Below, piece after piece: positions 35,637-48,039 of a stretch of DNA of 64,000 nt. The notes under the pieces were generated by a model. That model did no database searches. It saw only the letters and a list, made by a program, of their open reading frames with translations, and had not been told where the DNA came from. How positions within the stretch are numbered: position 1 is the stretch's first letter; each line of letters starts with the position of its first letter. Origin of the DNA: Seiridium cupressi (Eukaryota > Ascomycota > Sordariomycetes > Amphisphaeriales > Sporocadaceae); contig JARVKI010000073.1 in assembly GCA_036674765.1 (NCBI GenBank), positions 124,001 through 188,000 on the forward strand. The letters are read 5' to 3'. The translations under genes and the position numbers were made by a program.

Positions 35637-36957
35637 CTACAGGTAGATGTAGCAGAACGGCGAGTCGCCCAGCGTGTTGAGTAGGTCGCTAATCGGCCTG
35701 GCCGGCGCATTCGACTGACCCATAAAGATCGCGTCCGCCAGAGAGGTGTTGCGACTAGGGGGGTTGTTGAATATCGTGATGGTTCCAGCAATGGTGTCAG
35801 CGATGTCGAGGTGCAGCGCCTGCCACAACCACCAGACGCGGTCCAGCATAGAGTGGTGCAGCCAGAAGGCAGGATCTACGGGCGACGAGAACAGGTCACC
35901 GGCGTCACCACCGATGGAGAAGTGGCCTGCGGCGTGCAGCCCCAGGAAACCCTGGCTGAAGCGTCCTTGCAGCTCGTTCTGGAAAGTCTCAACGCTGGAG
36001 GCTGCACTGCCGAGGGTCAGGTTCAGGAGATTGGGGAGAGTGAGCCAGCTCGAGGCTGTGTAGGCGCTCAGGTCGCGCTTCAGGCAGCGCGGGTTGTACT
36101 GGAAGGTTGAGTTTACTTTGGTCTGGCCGGCCATGGTTGGGGAGATGGGACCGAGGTTGGCGGTCATGCTATGCATTGGATTAGACATGATGAATTACAT
36201 TGATGACATGTTACGCGTTGACTCACTTCTTGAAAGGACCGCTGGTAATGCAGCCACCACCATTGCCTGAGGGCAAGTAGATGGTACCGGCGCCACCGAC
36301 ACTGCCATTATGGGAGACGTAAGATCCGTCTCCACTCATACTAGTGTCACTGCCATCAAAGATCGGCGATTTGGTGAGATCGTTTTGGTAGGAGAACCAG
36401 TTCCAGTACTATCATGGTCAATCACTGCCGGCAGCGGATGTCACCTTGAGACTTACAGGCTGGGTCCCAGTATAACCGCACTCTTCCCTCAAGGCCGTCT
36501 CGTAGGACCACACGTAATATCTGTGCCAACTCAAGAAGGAGCCAGTGCCATGGATGCTCAGCGTCTGGTTGATATGCTGAGCAACAAAGTCGTCATAACG
36601 GCTCTTGGCGCCAGGGACAACGGTAGGGTCATATTTGGACGGCAGTTTCATCAGGCAGTTGACTGCAGATGTGTAAGATGTCCTTTCCTTGGCCGACAGA
36701 GTAGACCTGCGAAGCAAGTCAGTCAATATACAAATATGTATAGTCCAAAAATGACAATGCACTTACCATTCCTTGCGGATCCTGGCATTAAAGATGTTGC
36801 AAGACTTCTTGGCCAAGCCATTGTCGGTGGCGTTCTGCAGGGCAGCTATAGCCTGATCTTGCAGATCTTGGAGGACATCGCGCTTCTGCACCGGGTTGAC
36901 GGAGGCAAGCGCAGAGGCGGCGCATAGGCCAAACGCTACTAAGCCGCTGAAATGCAT
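35637..36957 (-). CDS. Secreted tyrosinase (type 3 copper oxidase)
   Basis: Four exons: 36767-36957, 36457-36706, 36227-36408 and 35637-36168. All introns are GT-AG with matching phases (191, 250, 182 and 532 nt; 384 residues). The first ATG at 36957 gives a signal peptide (about 1-19) followed by a Kex2-like KR at 25-26. The copper A site is seen in QHINQTLSIH and FLSWHRYYVW, copper B in GLHAAGHFSIGG and DPAFWLHHSMLDRVWW. These six His positions match the family. There is no long C-terminal shielding domain, as in the short secreted tyrosinases found in many ascomycetes, some of which sit in secondary-metabolite clusters. It would oxidise phenols to quinones outside the cell. The gene is intact. 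No biosynthetic partner lies adjacent, so its substrate is unknown. Confidence 0.95.
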
Positions 36958-38608
36958 TGCCAAATCGAATTATTCTTCCTAAGAGGTATCTCGGAAGGAA
37001 GGGCACGGGACAAGAAAACACGGGTGTGACAAAGGACAGTAACGAGCGCCAGATATGCAAGAGCCTACGGGGATGCCACGAAGAAACAAGCGAGGCAAAG
37101 GTGAACTCTTGTGCTTTGCAGGATCATCCTATATAATTGATACGGACCTGCTCTAGCTCATCCTAGACATTGATTGGGGACCCTGGCTCATTAGGGAGTT
37201 ACCAGGGGCCCGGTTTTACAATGCGACCAGATAGCCATTGGCAAAGTAGATGCGGCGGAATATGGGGCCCTTGCAGACCGGACCGTACGCGCAACACCAT
37301 TGAGGATCTGCACCGGGAAGGAAATACATAGGAGAAGCTGTGAACTACTGGAGCAAGCGCAGCGGGTATTTTCATTGGAAGCTGGAGGGAACGTGGCTTG
37401 CAGATGTTGGGGGAGTGGCGGCTGTAGGTTTCGGTCGCAGACCTGCTGAAGTTGGTATAGGGCCTGCAGCTAGCCGGGGAACATGGGACGATGCGTGGAA
37501 TGTGGCGGACTCACGGTTTACTGCAGAGGTCCGGAGTGGGATGGCCGCACAAATCCCATAAGCATTTTTTTGAGATGGAGCATTTACTGACAGACCATGT
37601 GTATCGATGCTTGCCAGATTCCGGACGAGATCCGATCGAATCTCTCATCGTGGATCAAAGGATGGCGTACGAGCTCTTTGCCGTCTTTTCCAGCTTGGGT
37701 GAATTGATCGATGATCTTGCTGATCCGCAACTTTTCATGGAGACTCGGGTGATCTGATCTAAGTGCGTGGAGACGAGTTTATTTTGCGGCACAGCAGGCA
37801 CAAATACTCCACCATACATCGTCAAAATAAACGCCATGGCCCGGTGTCGTATATCATGCATTTCCGGCTCCGAGCCCCCCCTAGAGCCAGCATCTAGTTA
37901 CTGGCGGACGAAGTCAGCTCCCGGAACAGCGATAGACTCGAGAACTTTGCTTCTTTCGACTTCGCTACCAACAAATTGGGAATCGCCCGTCCCACTGCAC
38001 TTTCCACTGGTGATTTGCACATGCTGTGAGGATTCTCATCCTTGAAATCACGCATGCGGGCTAGGCTTCTTCCATCGCATGTCCAGATGCACCACCAGGA
38101 GATCCCTAGTGGGCCGTCCTATACCAAGCAGCACTAGAGTAAGGTCACGACTGGGGACCGTATCAGGGATCCCAGCGAGGGAACAGAAATGCAGAGATGC
38201 CTCGTTCTCGAGGGCCAGGAGCCTCTGCCAAAGGGCTCCATATCCCTGAAAGGCCCCTTGTTGGTCACTGCCCAAACTTGTATGAGAATGTAACCCGCCG
38301 ACAGCCTAGATGCAACGGTGTGCAAGGGATCCGTTTGGACATCTTTCATCTCGACAAGTCGGAGCCTTGGGGCCAATCTGGCAGAATCGGCATGGAATAA
38401 TGCATGGAATAAACCTAAAATTGCTGCATGAGCATGTTGGGGCCAAGAGAAGCCGGACCGACACATGCACTATCAAACCGTTGCAGAAAAGGAAGAGGGG
38501 CCCACCATTATTTCGGGGCCTTGACATATGATATCTGATACTCGTGGAGTGCACTCTCTATCCCTTCCCTCGGGTCTCCCGCCAAGATACGGAACGCCAA
38601 CATCAGCG
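36958..38608. other. 1.65-kb spacer between divergent genes
   Basis: It separates the minus-strand tyrosinase from the plus-strand membrane protein and must hold both promoters. Frames at 37340-37757 (+) and 38134-38466 (-) match nothing. Confidence 0.45.
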
Positions 38609-40064
38609 ATGTCTACGACCACGATCGATCCCGCCCGGGAGGCGGAGAGCAACTTACCGTATATTCTGGGAGTCACAGGAGCTGTTCAAGGTATCGCCTT
38701 CATCGTGGCCTCGCTGCGTATATACTCCAGGGTGGTGATCCTCAAGGCGACGGGTAAAGATGATATTGCTATGCTGGCATGTATTGTACGTCCACATCAG
38801 CCACGCTGACGAAACCTCCCTTCTGACCAGGCAGCTTTGTTCATTTGGCGGATTTCTCTGCTTTATCCTCCAAGGATATGTAGGATTAGGACGACACACA
38901 GACACGATACTACCAGCAGACATGGTGACATTCAACCATATCGCCTTCTTCCAGTCTTTGATTTCGGCCATGGGCGCGTTGGGTCTTCTCAAAATCTCGA
39001 TAGGATTCTCGCTTCTGCGCCTCAGCACCAACAAGGTGTACACACGTGCTCTATGGGTTTTGATTGGTAAGGCATTCTGGCGAGTTTCTCTTCCATTTTC
39101 AATTATCGTCTAACGGTCTTGAAGGCTTCGTCTGCTGCTACACAGTACTAGCATGGCTGACTTTGCTCTGCATGTGTCAACCAATGGAAGGCTTCTGGAA
39201 CAAGGCGAGCAACCCCAAGTGCTATGATATACTTCTCTTCATCAAGTTCGGTCTCGCCAACACTGGTAAGTCGGGTTGATGCCGCTACGCACCCATCATC
39301 TAGCTGACCTAAGCAGGACTCAATATCTTCACCGACGTCTGTTTTGCGACTTTACCCATCCCGATCATCATAAACCTCCAATTGAAGCTTAGAGTGCGCA
39401 TCTACCTGATCGCTATCTTGAGTCTGGGCTACTTGTAAGTTTCAATACTACATTGAGAGTAGTAAATCCACAATATGTGCTAATTAGATTTAAAAGCGCC
39501 GTCGCCCTTGGTATCGTCAAGGCATACTACCAGATAGCATTTGCCACAGACACCGACAAGACCTTCACTCAAAGCATCCAATTCTGGGGATTGTGAGTAA
39601 GGAGCTCTACCGTGGCCACTCGGCCCCATGATTGCGACTAACAGGAATGATTCTCTAGCTTGCAACTAAACGTCGGAATCATCGCAGCTTGTGCCCCGAC
39701 CCTGAAACCTCTCTTCGGCAAAGCCCTGAAGCTTTCGTCATACAGAAAATACGGGAACTACAACGACATCTCCCGGACAGGCGGCGTAGCAGCGCGCGGG
39801 ACAGGACGGAGCGACGGCCAAAGCCGGAACCGTCCCGGCGATGCCGATATCGACTTCGAGATGCAACGCCGACCCTTCGCGAGCACCGACGAGTCGTATC
39901 GGACGAGTATAAAAGGGGGCAAAGAGACGGTGGCGGCTGGGACTGTGTATCCTTCCGCACTTGGGGATGGCGAAAGATCGGGAAGCGAGGAGTATATCCT
40001 TCAGGGCACGGATAAAAACAAGGGCGGCATTGTCAGAACGACGGAGATTACAGTACAAAAATAG
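38609..40064 (+). CDS. Fungal rhodopsin-domain (Pth11-related) seven-helix membrane protein
   Basis: Six exons: 38609-38785, 38835-39066, 39125-39265, 39317-39434, 39488-39592 and 39659-40064. All introns are GT-AG of 48-66 nt and the phases agree; 392 residues. I start at 38609 (context agcgATGtc) because the earlier in-frame ATG at 38528 adds only low-complexity sequence. Seven hydrophobic segments are visible. Hallmarks of the fungal rhodopsin-like family are KDDIAML after helix 2, GLGRHTDTI in the first outer loop, CQPMEGFWNK, and NIFTDVCFATLPIPII with the conserved Pro pair. The tail from about residue 285 is hydrophilic and rich in Arg, Ser and Thr. Members act as plasma-membrane receptors or sensors in ascomycetes; ligand unknown. 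No CFEM domain is present. Confidence 0.92.
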
Positions 40065-41028
40065 TTGGGAGCTGTGATTCTGCTCAGGTAGTCGGTTATT
40101 CATTTGGATATTGGGTCATTGGCTATTTTGATTTTCAAGCGAGCTCAACAAGATATCCCAGAGGCACAATTGATTTTTGCTTTAGGTGTGCATGCTTCAG
40201 GCATTTGGTGCTAACTGCCCGGATTGACACTGCTGTCTTCATGAACAATGACTGGATCCATGCTACTTATCGAAATAGGAATGCGCTACTTTCTTCCTAC
40301 ACTTTTATGACTGATCAATCTTCAAAGAGTTCTCCAAGAATGGATTGTTTTCAGGAACCTCGGCCAGTTGGACCGCAGAGAAAGGAACCCCACGAGCAGA
40401 CGAGCCTGGGCTTTGCATTTCTGCGGCAGTATCGGCTACCAGCAACCCGACACCATTTCTCCTTGTCCAGATGCGTCTGGCATGTACAGCCAAGCGTCTA
40501 GCCATGCATTCGTTTTGTGTGGGAATGAATCGGTCCCTTCTTGCCGGGATTACCTTATTAACGAGGCAAAGCGTTTCCAACTATTGACTGTAAAAAGGCC
40601 TCCATATACTCCACACTATTAGGCCCGCCCAGGGAGCAAGCGACGTCGATTCAAAGCTAGGCGTAGGCGGGCTTGTTCGTCTGTGCCGCTATGCACATGG
40701 CACCTGAGATACATACGCGAGCGCCACATTCTGCAGCAGGGTTTCATCAGTGCCCGCAGCCATGCATTGCAGTCAGAGCCGGCTTGTCAGGACCACGCCA
40801 TCCGACGGGCTTAACACGTCCTACAAGCAGTCTTATAATGCATCGTGTCGGTCTTATAATAGCAGTACATTGCTCGGCCTCACGAGATATGATACATCTT
40901 AGCTATCCTGAAATATTAGGAAATGGTGCAAAACTTCTCCCGCCGTTCGTCGTGATTGGCCATTGAATAAGACGTGCTCGTCAGTGCTGGATAATTATCC
41001 ATCATATCTTGGTATATCCTCCAAGGAC
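40065..41028. other. Spacer without a recognisable gene
   Basis: Converging 3' ends lie on each side. Small frames at 40205-40622 (+) look like chance. Confidence 0.45.
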
Positions 41029-42319
41029 TTACACAGCCATCAGGTTACCTTCGCGCAAGTCCTTTACCGAAAACTCTGCGAGAGGGTCTTTATGATCGAA
41101 AGCGTACTTGGCACGCTCTGTTCTTGACATCCTCAGGATATTGTACTTATCACCGCCGATTTTGCCACCGCTTCCATAATTCTTGGCGTGAGCCGTTACC
41201 TACATGACACCTGTTAGCGGAATTCACGGGATGCAGATGCGATGATGTACGCACCGCTTTCTTCCAGCCCCATCTGTCCGCTTTACCATCGCCGGATAGC
41301 GGCGCAATCTCACCGTATATTTCTTCGAGCGTTTTGACATCACTATCGGATCTAAACAACCCCGCCTCCTTGAAGTCGACTTTGGCCTTCTTGGCGTACG
41401 CGATGACCTTCCGCCACTTGAAGTTCTTGGTCTCTTCGATGGCGTAGTCGTCAAGGTCATGGGATCAGTAGAGACAGATGGCGATAACCAGGCCTAGATC
41501 TTTGATGGGGCCGTCGGCCTGGAGAAGACCGGCTAGGTCGAGCTCATTGAGAATGCTCAGGAATGCGCGGCCAATGAGGTTGGCTGTGGCGTTGACTTGC
41601 TCGCCGTCATCAGCGCCTATCCAGGGTCCATTTTCCGCCACGATCCAGTGGATCAGAGCTGCGGAAAGCGCCCACATTTGCTCGACGGATCGATCGCTGG
41701 ATTTCTTCTTGAACTCATTGTCAATGGCGAGGAGTTGACGTCGGCCCATTAGCTAGCTAGTCCAGGAGACCAATGAGGTCTGGTGAGATGAGGTGTTTGA
41801 AGCTGAGACCCACTGCATTCTGAATACACTCGAGCACGCCATAACCATAAAAGTCGTTGTAAATATACATGCCAAACATATCGGGATTCGTATACGTCGC
41901 ATGGATACGGTATTCATTACTCAGGCGTTGCGTCTCGTTCATGCCGATCCACTTGTAGCCTGGGAACTCGGACTCGGGCTTACCCGCTTTGTCGACGCCG
42001 ACTAGCTCCTCGAACTTGTCCTCGAGCTCATCTTCGTCGAGTTGCTCGTCTTCGGGCTTCTCATCGTTCTCGTTCTCTACGTCAAACATATGGCGTGGGA
42101 TCACCACGTAGTCGTGGGGCTGGCGCACAACGTCTTCGGTGTTTGCCTGATGGGAAAATAGTGTCAGTCTGAGAGACTGGTGCACCCCAGGATATCTATA
42201 GGAGCGCTGAATATCTGACTACCACTGCCCTCCCCATTTTCATGAGCCTCAGAATCATTGTTTTTACTTTTCTTCTGCTGGGCTGACGCCTGTGCATCCG
42301 ACTTTCGCTTGGGTGGCAT
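41029..42319 (-). pseudogene. Uncharacterised Lys-rich/acidic fungal protein, disrupted
   Basis: The ATG at 42319 starts MPPKRKSDAQ with a Lys-rich nuclear-signal-like N-terminus. After a probable intron (about 42147-42222) comes a segment with YVVIPRHMFDV, an acidic run near 42040 and MFGMYIYNDFYGYG. The next part (RRQLLAIDNEF to AGLLQADGPIKDLGL) is in another frame, with stops around 41745-41757. A TGA at 41465-41467 interrupts it where Trp fits, and the same frame resumes with DLDDYAIEETKNFKWRK. A last intron and exon end at a TAA (41029-41031) after GNLMAV. Exon 1 and exon 2 phases also do not match. I believe the arrangement belongs to a widespread but unnamed ascomycete family; its function is unknown. 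Three separate lesions make a working product unlikely. Confidence 0.65.
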
Positions 42320-42998
42320 GGTGCCGGGCGATTATTATGTTTGGGAGCGGTCTATATGAGACAAGCAACAGTCACTAGCTTTGACATACACCAACTGATA
42401 CTGGAAGAACTCTTTCGACGAGAGGACAGAAGGAGGGGATGAGCTTTGGAGCCAGCGTGGAGTGTTGAGACACAGCTCTACCTAGTGCGATTCGAGGCAA
42501 GGAGACCCCTATGACACGAGCGCCAATCTATTTACAAGAGACGTCATTCCGCACTGAGCCAAACACGAGAATGGTACGCTAAAGCGCTGACCCAGTCCAC
42601 CCCACACAACCCGTTGCATCCACTGCGGCTGCGCGCTCTAGCGCAGGCACGGGAACTAGCGACCCGCAGCATCGAATCCACCACGTGCAACACTCACGGC
42701 GCAGATGAAGCTCCACGAATATGTAGTTTGGTTCGTGTTGCTCAAGAAAACGGGCTCTACTATGATAAGTGAGACTTCTTACATCGGTCTCGCGTCTTAG
42801 ACGAGAAACACTTGAAGATATCGATGTACAAAGCGCCACACCAGCATCCGGAGATTTGGTTATCTGATCGATGCGAGCGACAAGAAACCATGATTGGACA
42901 GAAACTCGAGATTGGATGATAACACAATCACCAGTATATTAAGATCCCCATCGACCAACAGTCCCGAGATTGGATCTCTCTTCTGACCCAAGTCAACT
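42320..42998. other. Spacer upstream of the disrupted gene
   Basis: Probable promoter of the 41029-42319 gene and 3' flank of the NACHT relic. Nothing else seen. Confidence 0.4.
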
Positions 42999-45900
42999 TT
43001 ACGCAACTTCTTGGCTAGTTAGAGCTGAAGCATGTTTACCAAGTATGAGTAGGGCTACGCACCTCATCAACTCCATAATCCGCGAAGGAGAAGTTGCCCA
43101 CAAGTTGAGCATCCCTCGAAATGATGCCACACACAAATTGGAATTCTCCAATTCTGCCACAGTACCAGCACGATACGCGTCTCTCAATGACGATCCTCGT
43201 TGAGCTCGAAAGTTGATTCGGCCGAGGACGCCACTGGTCTGTTGCCGTATGCTCATAGCCCTCTTGGGCTGCAACAAATCCATCATCTCTTGATCTGCGA
43301 GGTCTCCCGTGATTTTGAGCACCTGCGATAACTCTAGATAGAAGATGTTTTTTGTGCCAGGAAACGACGAACTAAACTCCTTATAGGAATCAGTTTCCTT
43401 GAGGTCATGGCCCCACGTCGTGCCCGCAATAACAGCTAGTATCACGAGATCTGTATCGGCGCCAGATTTGAGGTATTCCTTTAGTAGTACGTGGAGAGAA
43501 GTCTCACGAGTGCTAGAGGTGGTTTGGAGTGAATCCATCATATAGTATCGGAGAAACAGAATCCAAGCCGGCGCTTCGCCACTGGCCAGATAATCCTGGA
43601 CGTCGGTGGCCGCTGGGTTGGAGGGAAGGCTAATCTGACAAGATTCGTTTGGTGACATGCCTTGGATGAAGAGATTTCGGATGAGGCTGCCGTCCCCGGA
43701 GATACTTGCTGTTGTAGGACTTTGTCTTCTTGGGGTAATAGGCTCTGCGCTCTGGTCCATTTTCTGAAACGCGTCGCAGGCATAGGATGAGAATTCTGTA
43801 CTTATCGCCCAGTGAAGGACATCCATGTCGGTACTGTGGTTAACTAACCCAGGATATTTGTAAGCACAATAGATTGTGCACCGCCGAAGAGGTGGCCTGC
43901 GTTCCAAGGGAGAATTTTGCGACAACTCCCTGTACCGAGCGGAGATAATTATCTAGCTGGTCCAATACGACACTTGTGCATCGAAGCGTATCGGAGTGTT
44001 CCAGCATAAGATCTGTAACGTCATCAAAGATGAGCCGTACCATATTATAGATGGTCGAATATCTTAGTAGGTGGTCGCCGGCTGCGAATTGTGCCTCAGC
44101 AACGTGTAAGCGTAAATGGTCTCCAAGTGATACTGCGGCATGATCATTTTGCCAGTAGTCGCGGAGAAAGTCCCGAACACTGCGGTGCAAAAAGCCCATG
44201 TGAAATTTCCAGTAACGATGTTGCTTAAAGTAATCACCCCGATGGTTTGTCGTCGTTTTAATCTCGAGTAAGCCCCGAGTGAGGGAGTCTAATTGACGAT
44301 GAACGGAAATCTGGCGCCTTTCTATCTTCGAGCCGACCAGGCCATCGCAAGGGCGATTGTATGGGTCGGAAAGCTCTTCTAGTCATGACTATACGAGAAC
44401 GTTGCAATCGCTGTCAAAAGGGTTATTTAGAGCTAAAGATAGCATTTGGTCGGACCTTTTGCGAAGGCTAGGGTCTACCGGAGTCAGTATGCGTCGAAAA
44501 AACTCGTTGATATCTCGTGGAGTGCTATTTAATCTTTCCATAAGAGCTGTTGGAGAATCGTCGTAGGCCATGCCAATCAGTAAAGAGCGCACTACCAATT
44601 TCGCCCATAGGAATACCCCATCGGCCATCTCCACGATTCTCTCTGACACTTCCTCAAAAATGTTTGACAAGTTTGCGCTGGGAGAAACTGGCATCCGGGT
44701 GGAAAATTGTGCCCGCGCAAAGTAGCGTATGTCGCCTCGGGTAAGTTCGTGTAGATGGATGGCGCGATCGACTTGGTCAAATGTGTCTATGGACTCAGAG
44801 TGTGGCCGTGCTGAGCATATGACTTTGACGTTCGCTCGCTGTGACCATTCCTTGAGCATCCGTGCCAGTTCAAAATGTTCAAGATTATCCCCTTCATATT
44901 CGTCCAATCCATCGAGCATCAAGCATAATGATTGAGATGGAAGGTGTGTATCTATCAGTTGTTGCATTGCAGACTTGAGGAAATCAAGAGAGTGCAGAGT
45001 ATGCACATTTGTTATCAGGGGACGATTGTCTGCGGATGCCTCCCATATCTTTCGAAACACAACACGAATTAAAGCTGGGCATTGCCTGAGGATCTCAAAT
45101 AGAAGTGACCGGTAAAATCCGACAAGCGACATCTGCAGCTGATCGCCGGAATTCCAGAAAAAGAAGCGGGCAAAGAGTAATGCTTGATCACCAGCCCACT
45201 GCTTCAACTCATGTTCGAGAACGGAGTCATATCCAAGATATTTCATCAGTGTGGATTTTTCCGAACCTAGCCTGACGATCAGCTTCCTTTGTTGACGACT
45301 GCCAGCAAATGACCAGCATACTTTTCATAGACATCGAGGAAACAAGAACGTTTTAAAAGGGAGGCCACCTACCAGCTTTGCCAGAAATAAAGAATAATCC
45401 ATTGCTATCCGCTAGAAATAATTGAAATGTTTCCGAAGCACGTGCCCGAGCCGACAACTGCGCAGCGTCGTCTGATAGTCCACCAGCAAAATGGAGGGAT
45501 CCAGTGATTTCGGAATGGGAGTCGTTGTTGTGCAGAAAGTCGCTACTTGGGTTAGATGAGATGGGCACTTTTCCGTGTCCCAAAATATTGCCATGAGCAG
45601 GCACATCCGCGTCGGATTGAGCTCGAGCTTCTCTATATCCATCGCGGAATGGTTGATGTTTCTGCAACTCGGCCCCAGATCGTGTTGAGTTGGCTGTGCG
45701 AAAAGACAAATCAGACGGTTGATGGGACAAGCTCGGGTGCTTATCGAGCAACCCTTCAAAAGTGCCAGTCTCTGGGCCATTGATGGATTCTTCGCGGATG
45801 AACATTGCATCAAAATAAAGGTGCCCTAGGATCTGGTTCTCAATTGCAGCTTCTGCCGCTGCCCGGTTCCAGTCTCGAACTGCAGTGTGGAGCTCCTGTG

Positions 45901-46523
45901 AGGACGAAGAAGAGCCTTTGACTTGTAGGCGTTGGATGACATCCATAAGCTTACCGTACAGCAGTACGTTCTGTCCAGTAACTATCTTTCCAAGCTCGAG
46001 GTTTCTTTGATCCATCTCCCTCAGGTACGCTTGAAGTGAAGAGTTCTGCACGCTGGCTGGTGTCAATACTCCATGTCACCTCTGGTATAAGTGGCACTCA
46101 CCTCGTCATGAGATTCAGTCGTAGGATAATTTCAGAGCGGTACTCTCCAAGCCGCTTCTCGATAGAATTGATGATGTTTTGTTTGACGACACTCGTCCAA
46201 GCTACCTTCACGCTCTTCCATTTCCTATTCTTGCCTTTCACCAGTAATTTGTCAAGGATGGCAACCAGGTCGTCGGACAGCCGCAGACATTTTTCCGCCA
46301 AGTCTGATAGCGCCCTCTGATGCGGATCATCACAGTCCAATTCTTTCTTTGCAGAGAGCTCAATGCTGACTACCTGCAGGTCCTTGGTTATACTGCCAAT
46401 GTGCGCGTTATTGTCGGTCGTGCCAGACTGGTACAGCTCGTAGGTACCCCGCACCAATGTCGCCGAGAAGTCTATGAAGTTGAGAATGCCAGCGGCAAAC
46501 CCGATGGCACTGATTGGGTCCAT
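42999..46523 (-). pseudogene. NACHT-domain NLR-like protein, inactivated
   Basis: Exons 46102-46523 and 45373-46052, then 45266 onward, splice cleanly. Residues 1-140 are the helical N-terminal domain common in fungal NLRs (MDPISAIGFAAGIL, then four helices). The NACHT domain follows: Walker A straddles the intron and reads GKAG-SEKST, where the conserved Gly before Lys is Glu. Walker B LMLDGLDEYEG and the sensor ICSARPH are intact. Two stops lie at 44389-44391 and 44383-44385, after which the same frame continues with LEELSDPYN and HRSVRDFLRDYW. A frameshift near 43860 leads to the last block (42999-43900; VLHWAI, GADTDLVILAV), which shows no WD, TPR or ankyrin repeats. Such proteins sense non-self and drive cell death. 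The Walker A change plus the stops indicate loss of function. Confidence 0.88.
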
Positions 46524-47071
46524 TTGCGGAGAGAATTTCTACCGCATCTTCCAATTACTGGAAAGCGAATGGTATTTGAGAGGTCAGAGTAGGTGCAAAG
46601 TCGATGCTCGTGCGGCGCAATCACCTCGCTGGAGTGCTGTCATGCGGCCTCCCACTGGCCATATATTGGTCCATAGCCACCCAGACCTGCAGCGCTGTGG
46701 CAGGACATACATGAACCGCGGCAGCACGGAGTGGGGGGTGGTGTCAGCACCATAAAACATTCCCTTTGCTCATTCAAACATCAACGTCATGTTTTACTCG
46801 TGAAGTTGTGAAGCGTTCGGAAATTGATAAAAGTGGGTGTTGAGATTGAAAGAGGAAAAATTGAAATCCCACAACACCACGCGAGAAGAAGATAGCGCCC
46901 GAAAGCTCTGACTGGGGAAGATACGAATTGAAGCGACTCTGGCTGACCGCAGAGTTGCACCGGAACCTGAATAAACATTTCAAAGCGGCCGGACTTTCCA
47001 CCGACTTGCAGTTGACATACACTGTGGCTACGCATCAGAAGGGGACACATATCTTGCGCAAGCCCGTAGAT

Positions 47072-47490
47072 ATGCGTCTTTTGAGTCGTCACGAGACCGT
47101 GGCTTTACCTGTAGCCAGTTCTACGGTGACTCCATCCCGCCATACGCAATTCTCTCACACGTGGGAGGCGGAAGATGAAGAAGTCAGCTTCGAGGATCTG
47201 ATGCGTGGCATAGAGCAAGACAAAAGCGGATACGACAAGGTCGTCTTCTACGCCGACCGGATCGAGAAAGACAACGTGTCTTACTTCAGGATTGATACCT
47301 GCTGCATAAACAAGACAAGCAGCGCAGAACTGTCGGAGGCTATCAATTCCATGTACCGGTAGTACAAGAACGCAGCCAAGTGCTACGTTTACCTGAAGGA
47401 TATCCCGAAACTTCCTGCAGAACCTAAATATGATTTCTCATATGCGAAATGGAGATCGACTTTCACGCAGAGTAGATGGTTTACCCGTGG
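47072..47490 (+). pseudogene. HET-domain fragment (second copy, other subtype)
   Basis: From the ATG at 47072 the order MRLL, FSHTWEAEDEEVSFEDL, YFRIDTCCINK, SSAELSEAINSMYR is that of the HET domains often found at the N-terminus of NACHT or ankyrin proteins. A TAG at 47360-47362 stands where the family has Trp. The same frame goes on with YKNAAKCYVYLKDI and SRWFTRG and then loses similarity at about 47490, before the conserved W-T-L-Q-E block. Only the first half of a HET domain survives. It differs from the copy at 2750-4860 in subtype, so the two are not a recent duplication. Confidence 0.85.
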
Positions 47491-47857
47491 CGTGATCTAC
47501 CCGTGGCTGGACCTTGTAAGAGTCACTATCGTGGGCTTAGGAGGCAGGAGCTGGAGGGTCTGATTCTTGCCCCTGAACCAGCTAGAACAGTCCAATGAAC
47601 CGCCCATTTACTCACGAGACTAATTTCCGCCCGCCAAGCTATCCAATTTAGGCTTAGCAAGGCTGTGCCGTTCCGGTCGGAGTCCAGCGACTACCAATAA
47701 TTCTGTCAAAGTTAAAGTGATAACTGAAACCCTGCTGATATAAATACTATATGGGATAACATGAAGTAACTGTCGTGAACCCATTCGAACCAATAACCGA
47801 ACACTAGCCGTACAGGCATTGATGATACACACGGGCAAATGCACTAAAGCGACGCAC

Positions 47858-48039
47858 CTCGCACACAGTCCATGCTCGGTCCTCATGACCTTGTCCATAT
47901 CCTCCCACCGCATGCGAGCGTACAGCTCCGTGATCACGGCCCGGTTTGCCTCCCATTCCCGGACGGACTGGCCCGTGGTCGAACCGCATTTTTGAGTTTG
48001 CCTCACAGCGGTTGCAGGGTCATCAGTGGCTTGGGACAT
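47858..48039 (-). pseudogene. Clr5-domain exon, orphaned
   Basis: From the ATG at 48039 the translation contains REWEANRAVITELYARM and KVMRTEHGL, which fits the Clr5 domain, a short helical module at the N-terminus of many fungal proteins of unknown function. A donor site (gtgcgt) follows directly at 47857. I find no downstream exon on the minus strand, where the sequence soon meets the HET fragment. It is therefore probably a truncated first exon. Confidence 0.55.
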
